Positions 15,815 through 31,138 of a DNA stretch of 64,000 nt are shown piece after piece. Source of the stretch: Numida meleagris (lineage: Eukaryota > Chordata > Aves > Galliformes > Numididae). Location of the stretch: positions 58,710,433 through 58,774,432 of the forward strand of contig NC_034413.1 in the NCBI RefSeq assembly GCF_002078875.1, given 5' to 3'. Each line of letters opens with the position of its first letter. Position 1 is the first letter of the stretch. The notes beneath the pieces were generated by a model. That model was not told where the DNA came from, did no database searches, and saw nothing but the letters and a program-made list of their open reading frames with translations. The position numbers and the translations under genes were made by a program.

Positions 15815-16198
15815 TCTTCAGTCTGGAGAAGAGGAGGCTCAGGGGAGACCTCATCGCTCTCTATAACTACCTGAAGGGAGGTTGTAGTGAGCTGGGGGTC
15901 AGCCTCTTCTCTCTTATAACTAGTGACAGGACGAGGGGGAATGGCTTCAAGTTGCGCCAGGGGAGATTTAGGCTGGACATTAGGAAATACTACTTTTCTG
16001 AAAGAGTGGTCAGACACTGGAACAGGCTGCCCAGGGAGGTGGTTGAGTCACCATCCCTGGAGGTGTTCAAGAAACGTTTAGATATAGCGTTGAGAGACCT
16101 GGTTTAGTGGGGTTATGTTGGTGGTAGGTGGATGGTTGGACTAGGTGATCTTGTAGGTCTTTTCCAACCTAGCTAATTCTATGATTCTATGATTCTAT
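15815..16198 (+). mobile_element. CR1 LINE 3' end, about 385 bp, well preserved
   Basis: Plus-strand CR1 starting in the ORF2 tail ([20 protein letters not shown]) and open to the usual stop at 16107 ([33 protein letters not shown]), followed by the 3' UTR and the ATTCTATG repeat end. The intact frame over about 95 codons suggests a relatively young insertion. It lies about 330 nt upstream of the EGF2 exon acceptor and is antisense to CNTNAP5. Confidence 0.95.
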
Positions 16199-17772
16199 AT
16201 CATCTAATACATGGGAAATCCAAAACTAATTTTTTTATTTTTTGCTGTAGTACAAAGTATGAATAATGTCCTAATCCCAACAGCAGATGAGTTGCACATG
16301 CTGATGAGTCCAGATAACAAGGATGAATCACGTTCAACATCAAATTTGCTGGCTGAAGGGAAATGACTTTAGAGTCAGAATTTGTGCATGACCGATCAAC
16401 CTGATGTTGCATGTGAATATTTGTTGCAGGCAAGAAATGTGAGTTTGGGTTACAGCTGTAATTTATTACAATTGTTAAACCCAACTGCATCTCTTCGTGA
16501 AGGTCAAAGATCTACAGATTTCGGCAAAAGCATGGTCTAGTCTCAACAGGCTAACTATGTTCTTATCAACAAACTGAAATTGCTAACGGTGAAGACAGTT
16601 TGCCTTGGTCTCTCACAAAGATTATCATTACTGATGATAGAGTGTAAACATATCAATGTCTTTTATTATTTTAGGCTTTGTTTGGCAGTTGCCAATGTTT
16701 TACTTTTGAATTCACTGCAATTTTGAATGCTACTAACTCTGGCCCAAGAATTAATAGCACTTGTAGGTCTGAAATGCTGGTTTTATTGGTGATGCACCAA
16801 TAAAGTATGAAAGAAGTTATCTTCCCAAATTCTTCTATAGAAGTTTGCTCTATATCAAAATGCGTGAGATAACAGATCTTTTGATGAGTCCTTGCAGAAG
16901 AGCATCTGTTCTCTCATAAATTGTTTAATTAAAGCGAGACTTCTGCGAACTGAGAGAATGAAATAGCAGTCTGAAAAGCAATCTTACCAAAACCCTATTG
17001 TTCTGCCATATTATTCTGACATATTTTTCTATCTGGTACACTAATAGCAGAAATACTGGATTTGAATTAGAATAACTAAATTCTAGATAGCATGTGTAAG
17101 ACAGATTTACTCTACACTAAGTTTATGGTGCCTTTCTCAGTGAAACAAATATGTTCAAAATCTTTAGCCAATTACTCTCTCCAGATGAACAAATGTTAGC
17201 TCACTTATTTTAAAGGCCTCCTGAGGACAACAACTGGGCCTTTTGCATTTGCTGCATTGTACACACAATCCTTTTCTTTTGAGATTTTGTTCCAAAACCA
17301 AACACATCGCACAACATTTTTATTAATGCCCTTGTAAGAAGGAATAGAATTATTTCTTTCTTTAAAGTTACTGGCTACTCTGTTTTCTTCTGCATAGGAA
17401 GTAACCACAAATATTACAAGGATAAATGACAGTGTATTACCCAAAAGGATGTCACTCATTTTAAATACTGAGAGTGACAGTTCATTGGTCCATTCAAAGG
17501 AAGGATTTTTGCCTGTCCCTTCAGATCAAGTCTCGTGCCAAACTGGCCTACTTCTGCACAGAGTTTGGTCAGGCTGACATCATATAGCCTGTAAACTTGT
17601 TTGGGATTTCTTCCTTCTACTGTAATTTTTTAAATTTAACAGAAGAAATATAACCAGTATCCAACCTGTTGCTGTGGATTAGCAGTATAAAGCAGTTAGA
17701 TATCAAATAACTCCTAAAAGAAAGTGAGAAATGGGTTTCCAGCTCCTTTAGACTGCTTTAATATTTGAACTT

Positions 17773-17848
17773 GTTTGATTTTAAGTAATCCTCAATATAC
17801 TGCAACGAAAGTTTGATTTTAAGTAATCCTCAACATACTGCAATGAAA
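17773..17848. repeat. 38-bp tandem duplication, two copies
   Basis: The unit starting GTTTGATTTTAAGTAATCCT occurs at 17773-17810 and again at 17811-17848 with two differences, both transitions. Confidence 0.95.
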
Positions 17849-18336
17849 ATTCATTTCTCCTTTTCACTTTGCATGCACACGGCTATCTCAGAAGCCTTTC
17901 ACATACTCCAAGTGTGCTAATGCTGGCCTTAAGCAGACTGTTTTTATTCTGAATTATTTTAATAAGAGCAGCCATAGAAAAATTCTTTTTAAATACACAA
18001 GTGCCTTGAGAATTAATCACACAATAAATCAGTAAACCATACAAACTTTACTGAATCTACTCTTACTGATTATGCATAACTGTTTTTCCTTAACTGAGAG
18101 AAATTATAATTTAATATAGTCAGACTATATAGAATAGAGTCGGACTTTTATAGGAAGTGATGGAATAAAAAAAAGAATTGTGAATTTGAACCCAGTCATA
18201 TTGTGTTGCTGTGGGTGAGAGGGAGATAAAAAGAGAGAGATTAGATTTGTACCGTTCCATTTCAAGTCCTCTTATTTTGCTTTTCCCTCCAGGTAAATCC
18301 AAAAAGGAAGAACCCATTTTCTACAGTTTATTTTGA

Positions 18337-18412
18337 ATGCCACGTGTAAGAAATCATCATTGCAGTGGAATGCTAGTAATGTCAGGCACTGATGATTTCT
18401 TGCACATGGTAT
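18337..18412. ncRNA. Candidate pre-miRNA-like hairpin (unconfirmed)
   Basis: The arms 18337-18359 and 18390-18412 are complementary over 23 positions with only one C:A mismatch and two G:U pairs, around a 30-nt loop that can add a few more pairs (CAGTG/CACTG). Total length of 76 nt, a single stem with few internal defects, is the size and shape of a microRNA precursor. I do not recognise it as a known microRNA, and it could instead be a decayed inverted-repeat element. It can be transcribed with the CNTNAP5 intron on the minus strand. Confidence 0.35.
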
Positions 18413-21119
18413 GTGGTATGCTGACATGCTCAGCTGGAGCAAATGCTTAGGTTCTGCTCCCCTAAGGGGGAACACATACCCAAGGCAGACATGCAGAGAA
18501 GGTGCCAGGCTGGCAAAATGCAAAATAGTCAAGAGCGCTAAATTAAGCCCGTATCAGAACAAGGAACAGTGTTAGGACAGACCTAAACGAAGAACAGGTG
18601 GTATGAAAAGAAGTGACACCTGATTTCCAGCATTTCTGTGAAAACAATGAGTAGTATGAGCATATGGATCTGAGCTCTACCGATTCCTTTTATACAGTAC
18701 TAATATATGTAAGAGGCGTTGGGTAAACAAAAATTGCTACATGAGTGCATCTTCCTAGGCAGTGTAAAACTGGTGTGAACTTCTCTACCTGCAGTGTTGT
18801 ATAAGCTCCAAAATGGGAGTATTTGTGGCTGTATTTGTATGCACATAACGAGTTATGGCTACTTCGTGCAACTCAAGGCCTTTAAGTGAGCAAGGAAACT
18901 TTATAGCAGACAGTATTGTGAATCTAAGTTATGCAATGTCACTTCTATCTCAGTAAGACATGACTAGCATTCAGAGCCATACCATCAGAATGCAGCTTAA
19001 GAATATTAAACACACCAATAGTTATACAGAAGTACACAAGAGCAAGTTGAAAATTGATTTTTAGCCTAGCAATGTCCCAGGCAGGCTAAAGTTGAAGAAC
19101 ATGCTCAAAATTAGCATAGTCACAAATCACGGTGAAGTTCCTAGGTTCAGTCTGTAGCCTCTAAAGATCTGAATTTCTCTGCTGGAGTAATCATGATATA
19201 GCAACACTGAACTCACTGTCAGAATACAGTTAGTGCCCTTCTGAGATGACTGACGCTCACATCTTCCAGTGTTCAGGACACATCTCTGCATTAGCTCACA
19301 ATCAGTATTTTCTCCATCCAGAAGGACTGGACCATTATTGTGATTTGGAATTTTTTGATTTAGTTTCTTACTCACACATGGTTTATTTTTATCTCTGAAT
19401 CCAGTCTTTTTAAATTCCTTTTCCAAATTTAACGAAGAGAATATAATGTTCTCCCATATTTCATACAAACTGGTAGCAAGGCAAATAAGAAATGGCATTA
19501 CAATCTCCACTCAGAAAGACTAAAGTGTGACTTCAGCCCTTACTAGACATAAAAGAGGCTACAAAAGAGAAATCCTTTTATGTGCTTAGTCATTGGAAAA
19601 TCTTCAGTAAATCCTAAATCTCCTAAAATACCAAAGTTGGTCAATCTCAACATAAACCTCCAAGGAAAGCTAGGCCTTAACTCCAATCCTTACAGAATAT
19701 TTAAAGGCCGACTAACTTGCTCAGAACTTCAGTATCACTGAATCAGAAGTAAATGAAGTGCCCCTCCAAGGCTGCCTACAACTGACAGCTCTTCTAAGAT
19801 TTCTGAAGAAGGCTTCTGTTCAACTTTCTTGACAATAAATCACAGAAAGTGTGAAAGTTGTCTTGTTTTTCAGGCCAACTTTAAAACAAAATAAAACCAC
19901 CATGAACACAAAACCCAAACAGCAAAATCATTCAATTATACACGGTCTTTAAAGGTATTAGATTCTTAGGTTAAGAAGAAAAATCTGGGCAAAATGAACT
20001 AAACAACATGTTCAGAAGACAGGCAGAAACAGCTGATGATGAATTAGCTGATCCAGATTAGCAGAACTCATTTAAATTTATATTAGATGCCAGTCAAATT
20101 TTACAAAAACCCAAATTTATCTTATATGTGTGATCTACTTTGTATCAATCCCCCACAGAAAAAGAGACAAAACTGCCTCATATATACTGTATATACACTG
20201 ATGGCTCTCAAGTAACTTGGAAATGACCACAGTTTTAATGCTACAGTGGCTTTCCATTCAATCATCATCATAATGCTACATGATACTTATATAGTTCCTT
20301 CACTCAAAAGATCAATAAATCCTTCCAAAAGATAAATAAACTAAATTAAATCTTGTCAGTGCGCTTTATTTATGAGATTTACAAAATGTATAAATTGATT
20401 CTGGCGAAGAATCAAGAAAAAAAAAAGAAAGGTTATATCTTAATGAGTAACTAACTCCACTATGGAAACAAGGAGATTGAAGTATATTTGGAAAATTTTT
20501 AAGACAGCAAAACATGTCAGTTAGATTATTAATTAAGAACATACATACTAATTGTGGAAACTCCTTAATCACTCTCAGTATGCATAATGCTGCAGAAACA
20601 AATGTTGTGGGTTATGGGTGGGAGAGAAGAGTAATATTATGTGCTGCTGCTTCTTTCCTTTTAAAAAAATCAATGTTATTTATGTATGTATTTTTCAGAT
20701 GGGATAAAATTCTGTTGTTGTGGTTCAGGTATTAAATCAGTTGCTTTCTATTAGAGACTAGAATGAGACCTTCAGTAGAGACAAATGACTCCACATCTGT
20801 GTATTGTTGGTCTTCTGCCACCCTTCCCTGAAGCACCTGGGGACAGTGTTAGAATCAAAAGACTGTTCAGGTTTCCATCTCTTCTGTTCGTGCTTAGAAA
20901 AACTCAGAAGGTTACAGACAGTTTTGACCTTCAGTATGGCTTTCTGTGGTAGATTTAAGGGCCAACATTTAACTCTTAAAAGCATCAGTTTTTGCTAAAC
21001 CTTTTGTTCAGAATTCAGTAATGGATAACTGAATGCAATCAAATTACTGCACAGAGAGAAGTTTCCATCCCTCAGCTGAGAAGAAGTAACTAGAGTTTAT
21101 TGTAAATATTAAGTAAAAT

Positions 21120-21580
21120 CAGAGAAAACTGGTAGGGATGGAAGTCACTGCTGGAAATCAACTGGTCCCATCTCTTCTTCAAAACCCAGCTACATTCATT
21201 GTTAGATCATGTTGCTCAGGGCCTTTTCCAAGAAAGTTTTGATCATTTCTGAGGATGGAGATCCCATATTCTCTCTGCTTCAGTGCTTACTGCTCTCATT
21301 GTGAAGATCGTTATTTTCCTTCCTTTGCTGCAGCCTGTGGGCTGCACCTTTGTTCATACAGCCCAGTCTGTGGTCAGTCTTCACCTCTGCAAGGGCACGC
21401 TGTAAAATTCACTTAACTAAGTCCAGCAGGACCTCTTTTGTACAGTGGCTACCCAACCCATCAATCCCCAGCTTGTTTGGATGTATGACACTTCTGCTCC
21501 AGGTACAGGGCTTTGCATTTGTCTTTGCTGGTAAAAGTTTCTGCTGGAACATTTCTCAAGTTTGTTGGGGTCCTTAACTA
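21120..21580 (-). mobile_element. Old, strongly diverged CR1 remnant
   Basis: The order of short matches follows a reversed CR1: TGCTCAGGGCCTTTTCC, TTCTGAGGATGGAGATCCC, TGTGGTCAGTCTTC, and TGCTCCAGGTACAGGGCTTT followed by GCATTTGTC. Divergence is high and the edges are approximate. The open frame 21350-21577 on the plus strand is a by-product. Confidence 0.7.
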
Positions 21581-22604
21581 CCCTGGATTTCCATGATGCA
21601 ATTCAATGATTATGCCACATTAAAATCACCATGAAGCTGGTTCAAGTAACTTTCTTTAAACCTCTCTAAACTTCTGCAGAGAAGTAAGCTTACTGGCAGA
21701 TACTGCTTTCCAAATGTGAGACATTGGAAGTAGCTAAGACATATTCTGGTAGACGACTTATGATAATACCTTCATTTTTACCCCTTTACAAAGAAATAGA
21801 CCAAAAATTTGCTAAAATCTGTCCACGCAATAAATACTCTAAGTTTCCTGTTTGCAAACAGTACCTTGGCTAAATTTCTCTGGTGTGTCTAAGGTGTCTA
21901 GCTTTTCATCCTTACTGTCTGAAGAGACCCGGCCTCTCACCTGAAAGCAGAAACTTTGCTCTGTGACTCTTAATGGAAAATAAGTGAGTTCTTCAGTGAA
22001 GTTTTCTCAGAGAACATTTGAATCAATTACTATGAGGAAAAGCCATTGATGTAACCATATATATTTATTAACAAATTATTTCCTTTTGTAATAATTGCAC
22101 ACATACACTATAGCAAACTTAAATGAATACCTCAAAATCTTTTTAAATCAAAGGATGTGACTACACAGGTAAACATTATTAAAATTAATTGGTAGATTGA
22201 CTCTTATCATAGCATTTCACCCAAATAAGAGAATCTGTTTCAAGGAAAGAATCTGTAATTTTTTGCATGGCCCTGAATAAGAAGCGGGTTACAACCCACT
22301 CCATCACAGTGTGGATTACTCAGAAAAGTAGTGCTTGAATATTGAAAAAGGAGAAGACGCTTTGTAATCCCATGGTAACTTCCTTGATTGTATATCTTTT
22401 GCATTTCATCACAAAAGACAGATCACATTTCCTACAGTAAATTACACAATCGGTGATGTAGAAGAGGAAACAGTGAATTCTTTGGCAAGTGCTTTGTGTA
22501 GATAGTAGTTTGGGGTTTGCTTTACGTAGTCTACGCTGGAGAGAAATAGGTGGCAGCAGAATTAGGTCACCACATCTGATCTCAGCTGCACAACAACAGC
22601 ATTA

Positions 22605-25256
<2,652 letters not shown>

Positions 25257-25384
25257 TGTCTCCATAGCAACGCAAAGGGCCGATTTTCCAAGCAGCCTCA
25301 GAATTTGATCTGTTTGTGTCAGTGATCACTATCTGAGTTACAGGCAAATGGTCTTTGAAAGCAAGGAGGCCGGTATCATTTGTC
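25257..25384 (-). CDS. CNTNAP5: CNTNAP5 internal exon, linker into laminin G domain 3
   Basis: This 128-nt exon starts after the acceptor CAATCCAG and ends before a GTGAGT donor. Its first G completes the Trp codon begun in the preceding exon (TG|G). It encodes 42 whole codons beginning [20 protein letters not shown] and ending IGPLRCYGD, with sequons NDT and NRS. The [14 protein letters not shown]...GPLRCYGD run is strongly conserved across Caspr proteins and marks the entry to LamG3. No start codon is present in the right place, so simple ORF searches miss it. Phase is 2 upstream and 1 downstream, so together with the 157-nt exon it forms a 285-nt in-frame unit. The next exon follows after only 174 nt of intron. 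Confidence 0.92.
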
Positions 25385-27619
25385 CTGGATTGTCATAAAC
25401 AAACAAAAAGAGACATTAAGCACAGACAGATCCCCAGCAGTCCCTACAGAAGGCAATATTTGAAAGATGCTTGCTTAAAAATTATTTGCAGATATACCTA
25501 GAGGACTTGAGATCAGCACCCATTGCTTAAGATACATATGTGCACAATTGTGCTCTGTGCTCATACACAGTGCTGACCCCCTGAACATGCTGAATTTTGA
25601 CACATTGTCTCTCTGGTATGAACTCTAGCTGTGTTTTAGCTGTATGGAATAATGGTGAAGCAGAGGCAGAGTACTGTCCTTCTGTGTGATGGACATCAAT
25701 GTAAAACAGACTCTATTGGGTTTCCTCAGCAGGCTGAACTTGATGAGGATCAGGTATAAGCTCAATATCCACTTAGCCAGAGACAGATAATGGCACTTTT
25801 GCTGGCTTTATGCTTTGTCCTAGCAGGAGGGGGCATGGGATACTGGCTGCAGCATGTTGTTAGCATGGGCAGCCAGACAATGCCCAATCCAGCTTCAGGA
25901 AAGCTAGCACACAACTGACTCAGCACACTAAGAAGGCAGTTGAATTGGCAGAGTGAGTACACACCTGTGAACTTTTTGGTTCAGCAACTGAAAAAATAAA
26001 GGCTGATTTACTGTATCACCCAACAACAGCATTTTGTTTGTATCAGCTGTGTTTACTTCTCAGCTGTAACCTACACATGGCTGCTAAAATGGAAGATAGG
26101 AAGATTTAGCCTGAGAGTCCTGGGGAAAGCACTGTCCTCAGAATGAAGCATGACATTTCATGGCAGCCCTCTGGTCCCTGAGATGATTCAGTCGCTTTGG
26201 CTCTGTGTACAGATGAGCATTCATCCCACCCTTTTTCATGAACTTCACTGAGTCCCTCAGGCACCCAAACCTGACCTTACCAGAGCTGAAATTCCCTCTG
26301 GAGATATTTTTCTATCCATTGATCATAGAAAGACAAGTGTGACTACGTCTCATCTCCAAAGCGATCAGCTTTTCTTCTCTCAGCTCTTTTGCCCAGGCAT
26401 GAAGTCTGCTGTGAATCTGGGCACACAGGCCTGTCAGAGCACCCTTCACTGCTCCAGATCCCTGTAGTTTTGGAGAAAAGTAACCCCAGCTCTGCACAGC
26501 CAAACAACCTGTACGCAGGGTATAGGCTGCTCTCACCCGCATGCCCATAGGTCTAAGACTACATGGGGCACATGGGCACAACAACAATGATGGGATACAA
26601 GATAACAGTAATTCCAAATTTACAGCCACTGCTCTTTTATGCAGTTAAGATAGAAAGCCTCAGGAAATAACTTTTCCTTTCTGAATGAAACCATTGCTGA
26701 GGAGTCTGACACCACAGGCAGGATCCCAGCCTAGCTTTGTGTGGCTCAGAATGCCACTGTCCACAGACAAACCCCTCCTTATGGTTCCAGCTGTGGGAAA
26801 AGACGGCATTTCAGCAAAGAAACAATAAAAATGAACAACACAGCTGTGCTCTGACACACAACCTCAGGTGTTTACTTTGCTAAGTGCCCTATTCTGATTA
26901 ATGTTACAAGACATAGAAGGGGCATTTTCATCTCTTTGATAAAGGCTGTAAATATTTCATTTGTTTTTCATTGTTTCTAACTACATGCAGCACAGTTAAT
27001 TGTCTTGTAATTCCAAGGAGGAAAGGAAAGGTATTTTTTCTGAACTTAACATTTTTTTCTTGCTTCAGGTGGTGTCTGACATCCAGTTAATTGCAAAGTG
27101 CAGAAAGATGAAAATCCCACTCTGTACTGAAGGCAGAGCGATGCCTTCAATAAAGACTAACACAGAAAGGCACCATGTATGAATCAAAAATACATGGTCT
27201 CTAAATCTCTCCACTAAGGTCTATCATCAGCATTCTCATATAGTTTACTGCATCAACCTTTGAAAGCTAGTGTAAATGCTTTCAACAGATTGTGAAACAG
27301 TTGTAAAAAAGCTGATCTGTATTTCTTAGGAAGATAATTAAATGAGGCTTTTCAGTGCACGGAAGGAAGAAGAGTAGGCAGGCAGAATGAATGAAAGAAA
27401 GGCAGAAAGATGCACAGAAAGAGCACATAAAATATGCAATATACACAGGAATAACTAAGCTGGCATTTACATTAAAAAATAAAAAGATTTTTCACCAAAC
27501 ATTCAGGGGATATTCCTGCAAATTTATTTTAATTCAAAAAAATGATGTAGACTTTTGACTAGCAATGATCAGTATTGCAGTAAAAATCACTATCTTCCTG
27601 CAGCTGCTGCTGAAGATTC

Positions 27620-27641
27620 AAAAAAAAAAAAAAAAAAAAAA
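27620..27641. repeat. Poly(A) run, 22 nt
   Basis: An uninterrupted run of A with no recognisable element to its left. Confidence 0.95.
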
Positions 27642-30600
27642 GGAAATAGTGACATTTTAAAGATATCTATTCCACATCTCCAAGAACTGCACTGCTTATT
27701 AGATATTCTGTTATATTGCATGAAGTTCTTTCATACTGAACTTTATGACTCAGAATTTTTGCTAGTTATATGCCAATGTTACTGAGAACTTTAGTAGCAC
27801 AGCTCAACTGTGAGAAAGAAAAATATTCCAGAACTAATAAAAATCATCACTTTTATGGTTATGTCTTGAAAACTCAATCAAGTTTCTCTGGAAGCTCAAA
27901 AAGCACATTTTGTGTATTTTATTCTCTCACACATGGAAAATAAGACTTATGGAAGAATACACATTCTCATTCAAGCAGATACTGAAATAAAGCCTATCAG
28001 GAATGTCATAACCTTTAGAGAATGCATTAATAACGGAAAGAAAATACCTATTATTAATACTATTATTTCATGATGAGTAATGAAGTTTTGGGCAAAAAAT
28101 CAACACCTAGCATGTTCCAGCTATGGCAGTCAAAAAAGAGATCTGAAGACACTATGAAGTGCCTTGTGGCAGCTGCAGCTTGAGTGTCTTAATTCTCAGT
28201 CTTCTTTAAGCTGAACTTATTTCAAACTTAATTTCTTATGAAGTATCATGATTCCTCTTCTCTTTAAGTGGTGCATTATGGCAGCCTCTCAAACAGACTA
28301 TTAAGTCTGAGAGAGGAGCAAGAGAGCTTCATGTACCCATACAATAATTTCCTATAGGCACTACAAAATAGAAATATTCCAGGGTTTGGGCAAAACATTT
28401 GGAATTTTGACTGAAGAGGGTGTGGAGATTCACTTTTAATCTACTTCAGTTTTCAAGGAAAAGGTGTTATCTTTGGATTAGAAAGCATTTGAAGTACAGT
28501 GTGCACACAAGTTATTTAGTCTTTTAAACAAAAATAAAACCTCATTAGATTCATTATTTTTGTATTATTTTTGTATTCCCCAAGCTAGATTTTACATATG
28601 TGCATTTTAACACTTCACATACACTTAAAAATGCAAAGGACTTCCTCAGTAAGCTACAAGGCAGGTTATACAAATTTTCCTTATATAAAAGAAAAAATAT
28701 ATTCATTGCAAATGCAGCAACACCAAGAATGATAGTGCAGCATCTGGATACTTTAAATCATAGAACAGGTAGCCCTACTTGTAAATGATGAATAACTGTT
28801 TTGATAGTAACAGTATGAGACTATTTTTCTTTTTCCTGCATACTAATAAAAGGGTACTCCAAAAGATCCCATTCTGTGGTATCCTGACAGCATAAACCAT
28901 CATAAACTGGTAACCTCAAAGTAGCTGTTTCTCTATTTTTTTCAAACAGATGGCAGAGCAGTGGTGCCACTAAATGTAATTTCTTCTTATATGACCCCCT
29001 ATTGCTACGTTATCTTTTTGTACAGTAATGAAAACTCTGGTGGGGTCTGAGCCTCAGTAGCTCAGATATTCAGGACAGATTTTCATGAATAGAGTACATT
29101 TGGGAAAAAGAATACTATTGGCAGCAGATGTCAACGAACAGGATTAGGAATGGGCAAGAAAAACAGGTTTCCCTTAGAGCAAGGTTTGAATGTTGTGCAG
29201 GACAGGTCATTAGTAAACCAAAGGAATAAATTTTAATTACTGTCTCGCCTATCTGATGCATCCAAAATACTTTATTGAGTAAAATAAGACATAAAGGCCC
29301 ATAAAATAAAAAACAGCAGCAGAAGTGGACATATGTAACTGGTGAAGGCAAAATGCAGTTGCTCCTGGAATTAGAAAACAGGAAAAGAGAGTTTGGTAAT
29401 GATAATAATGAGCTGATTCCTGTCACCTCAAGGGGCCTGCTACAGTCAGCTCTCCACAGGCAGCTTTTCTACTTTGTTGACAAATGCAGCACTGAAGGCA
29501 GATATCCAAGACAGCTCTATACAGGCTGGGTCATGTCTGTCAGGGTTTATTTATGAGCCTGTATGCAGTGTTCTGTCGAGTTGCCTACCCTGCTTCTGAG
29601 GCAGGGGAGTCAGTGTGGGATAGTGGCTGAGCAAACAAAACCTCTCAAATCCTGGCTCATCAGCACCTGAGTTTCTTTGCCCTTCATTCCTCAGCCCCTC
29701 CAGTTTTAGCATCCCAGCCCTGGTACAGCTCTACACAAATAAAAAAGCATGATGAATGTGTGGTTCTTTTGGAAACAATAAGACTCAAGGGTTGGTTTCC
29801 CAGTGAAGATGGCTGCTCTATAAGATATAAGAGGAGGATATTCCTATACCAGTATATTGTATATTTCTACATAAGTGACTTCTATAATTTGAAAATTAAG
29901 AGTAGAAAATTAAGTAGAAGATGGTCCATCAATTATTGGTCAAAATCAACAAGTGCCCACCACCCACCACAGTCTTCTGAGACACCTGAGCTTCCTGTAC
30001 AAATGACTTCCAGAGATATAATTATTTCTGTACAAAGTAAAAAGCCATAAAGTTCCCCAAAGTTACTAGGTTTTCCAGTGAATGCAGTCAGCAAGAAATA
30101 GGTCTGCTTTGATGATTGGCTTCAATCAAACAGTTGCATTTGAAGTCAAAAATAGATTCTGGATACCGAGACCAAGTAGCAGACTTCAGGACTGTAACGC
30201 GCCAACATGGCATGAAAGAGATTCCTCCCATTTAAATGAAAGGCTTGGTGAGCAGCAAGAGTTTTATTGCCAAAGCAAGAGAATTTTGCTTGAGATGAAA
30301 GACAATGTGGGAGAGTTGTTTAAGGATCTAAAGGATCTCTAGAATGGACTGAAGATAGCACAACCCTCCATGCTTTTCAGAAATGCTTTACTCTTTAGAT
30401 CGGTTTAACGCCTTTCCCCAAGTAATGCCTGCACTAAGAACATCCCTTCTTTTTGAAACAGTCCATAGCTTTTAGGATGACAATCGCTTTCAAGGTAAGC
30501 ACATGAAGCAATGGCAAATCCATCTCATCTATACATAACTTGTTCCAATAGCTAACTATTCTCAGTGTTGGGAAGGGGAAGAAAGTGAAAGAAAATATTT

Positions 30601-30984
30601 TTGGACTAATTTTTACTTCAGCTTGCTGCCACTGGATTTCAGTGAATTTTCCCATCCACTAGCAAGAGCTTTCAACAGTCAGGAATCTCTTTTTTGAAGG
30701 TACACGTAAACTCCAGTCAGGTCACATTTAGCACTTTCCCAGGTCCCTTGTTTGGGGTCAGGGTGCCAGTTTTTGCCTCTGCTCACCCAGCAGATGTGGT
30801 CTCTCATTCTCTATTAAAATACCATGAAATTGCTCTAGTGTTCTGCAGTGACAGAATTAGCTGTCATCATATTGCAAAGTTTGGAAGCATGGTGAGGAAA
30901 GAAGTGAGGATCTAGATGGAAAAACATACTTTTCACTAAAAAGTTTTAAATTAAAAGGGGGAAAATGCAAAAGCCTTCCCCATA

Positions 30985-31138
30985 TAGGTTGTGGATGCCT
31001 CGTCCCTGGAGGCATTCAAGGCCAGGCTGGACGTGGCTCTGGGCAGCCTGGTCTAGTGGTTGGCAACCCTGCACTCAGCAGGGGGGTTGAAACTTGATCA
31101 TCTTTGAGGTCCTTTTCAACCCAGGCCTTTCTATGATA
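30985..31138 (+). mobile_element. CR1 LINE 3' fragment
   Basis: About 155 bp similar to the copy at 9675 and probably the same subfamily (shared CTGGTCTAGTGGTTGGCAAC / CCCTGCACTCAGCAGGGG text). It ends in TTCTATGATA. Confidence 0.92.

Noticed and set aside
15787..16107. 106-codon plus-strand frame as a host gene
   Set aside because: It is the C-terminus of CR1 ORF2, followed by the CR1 3' repeat.
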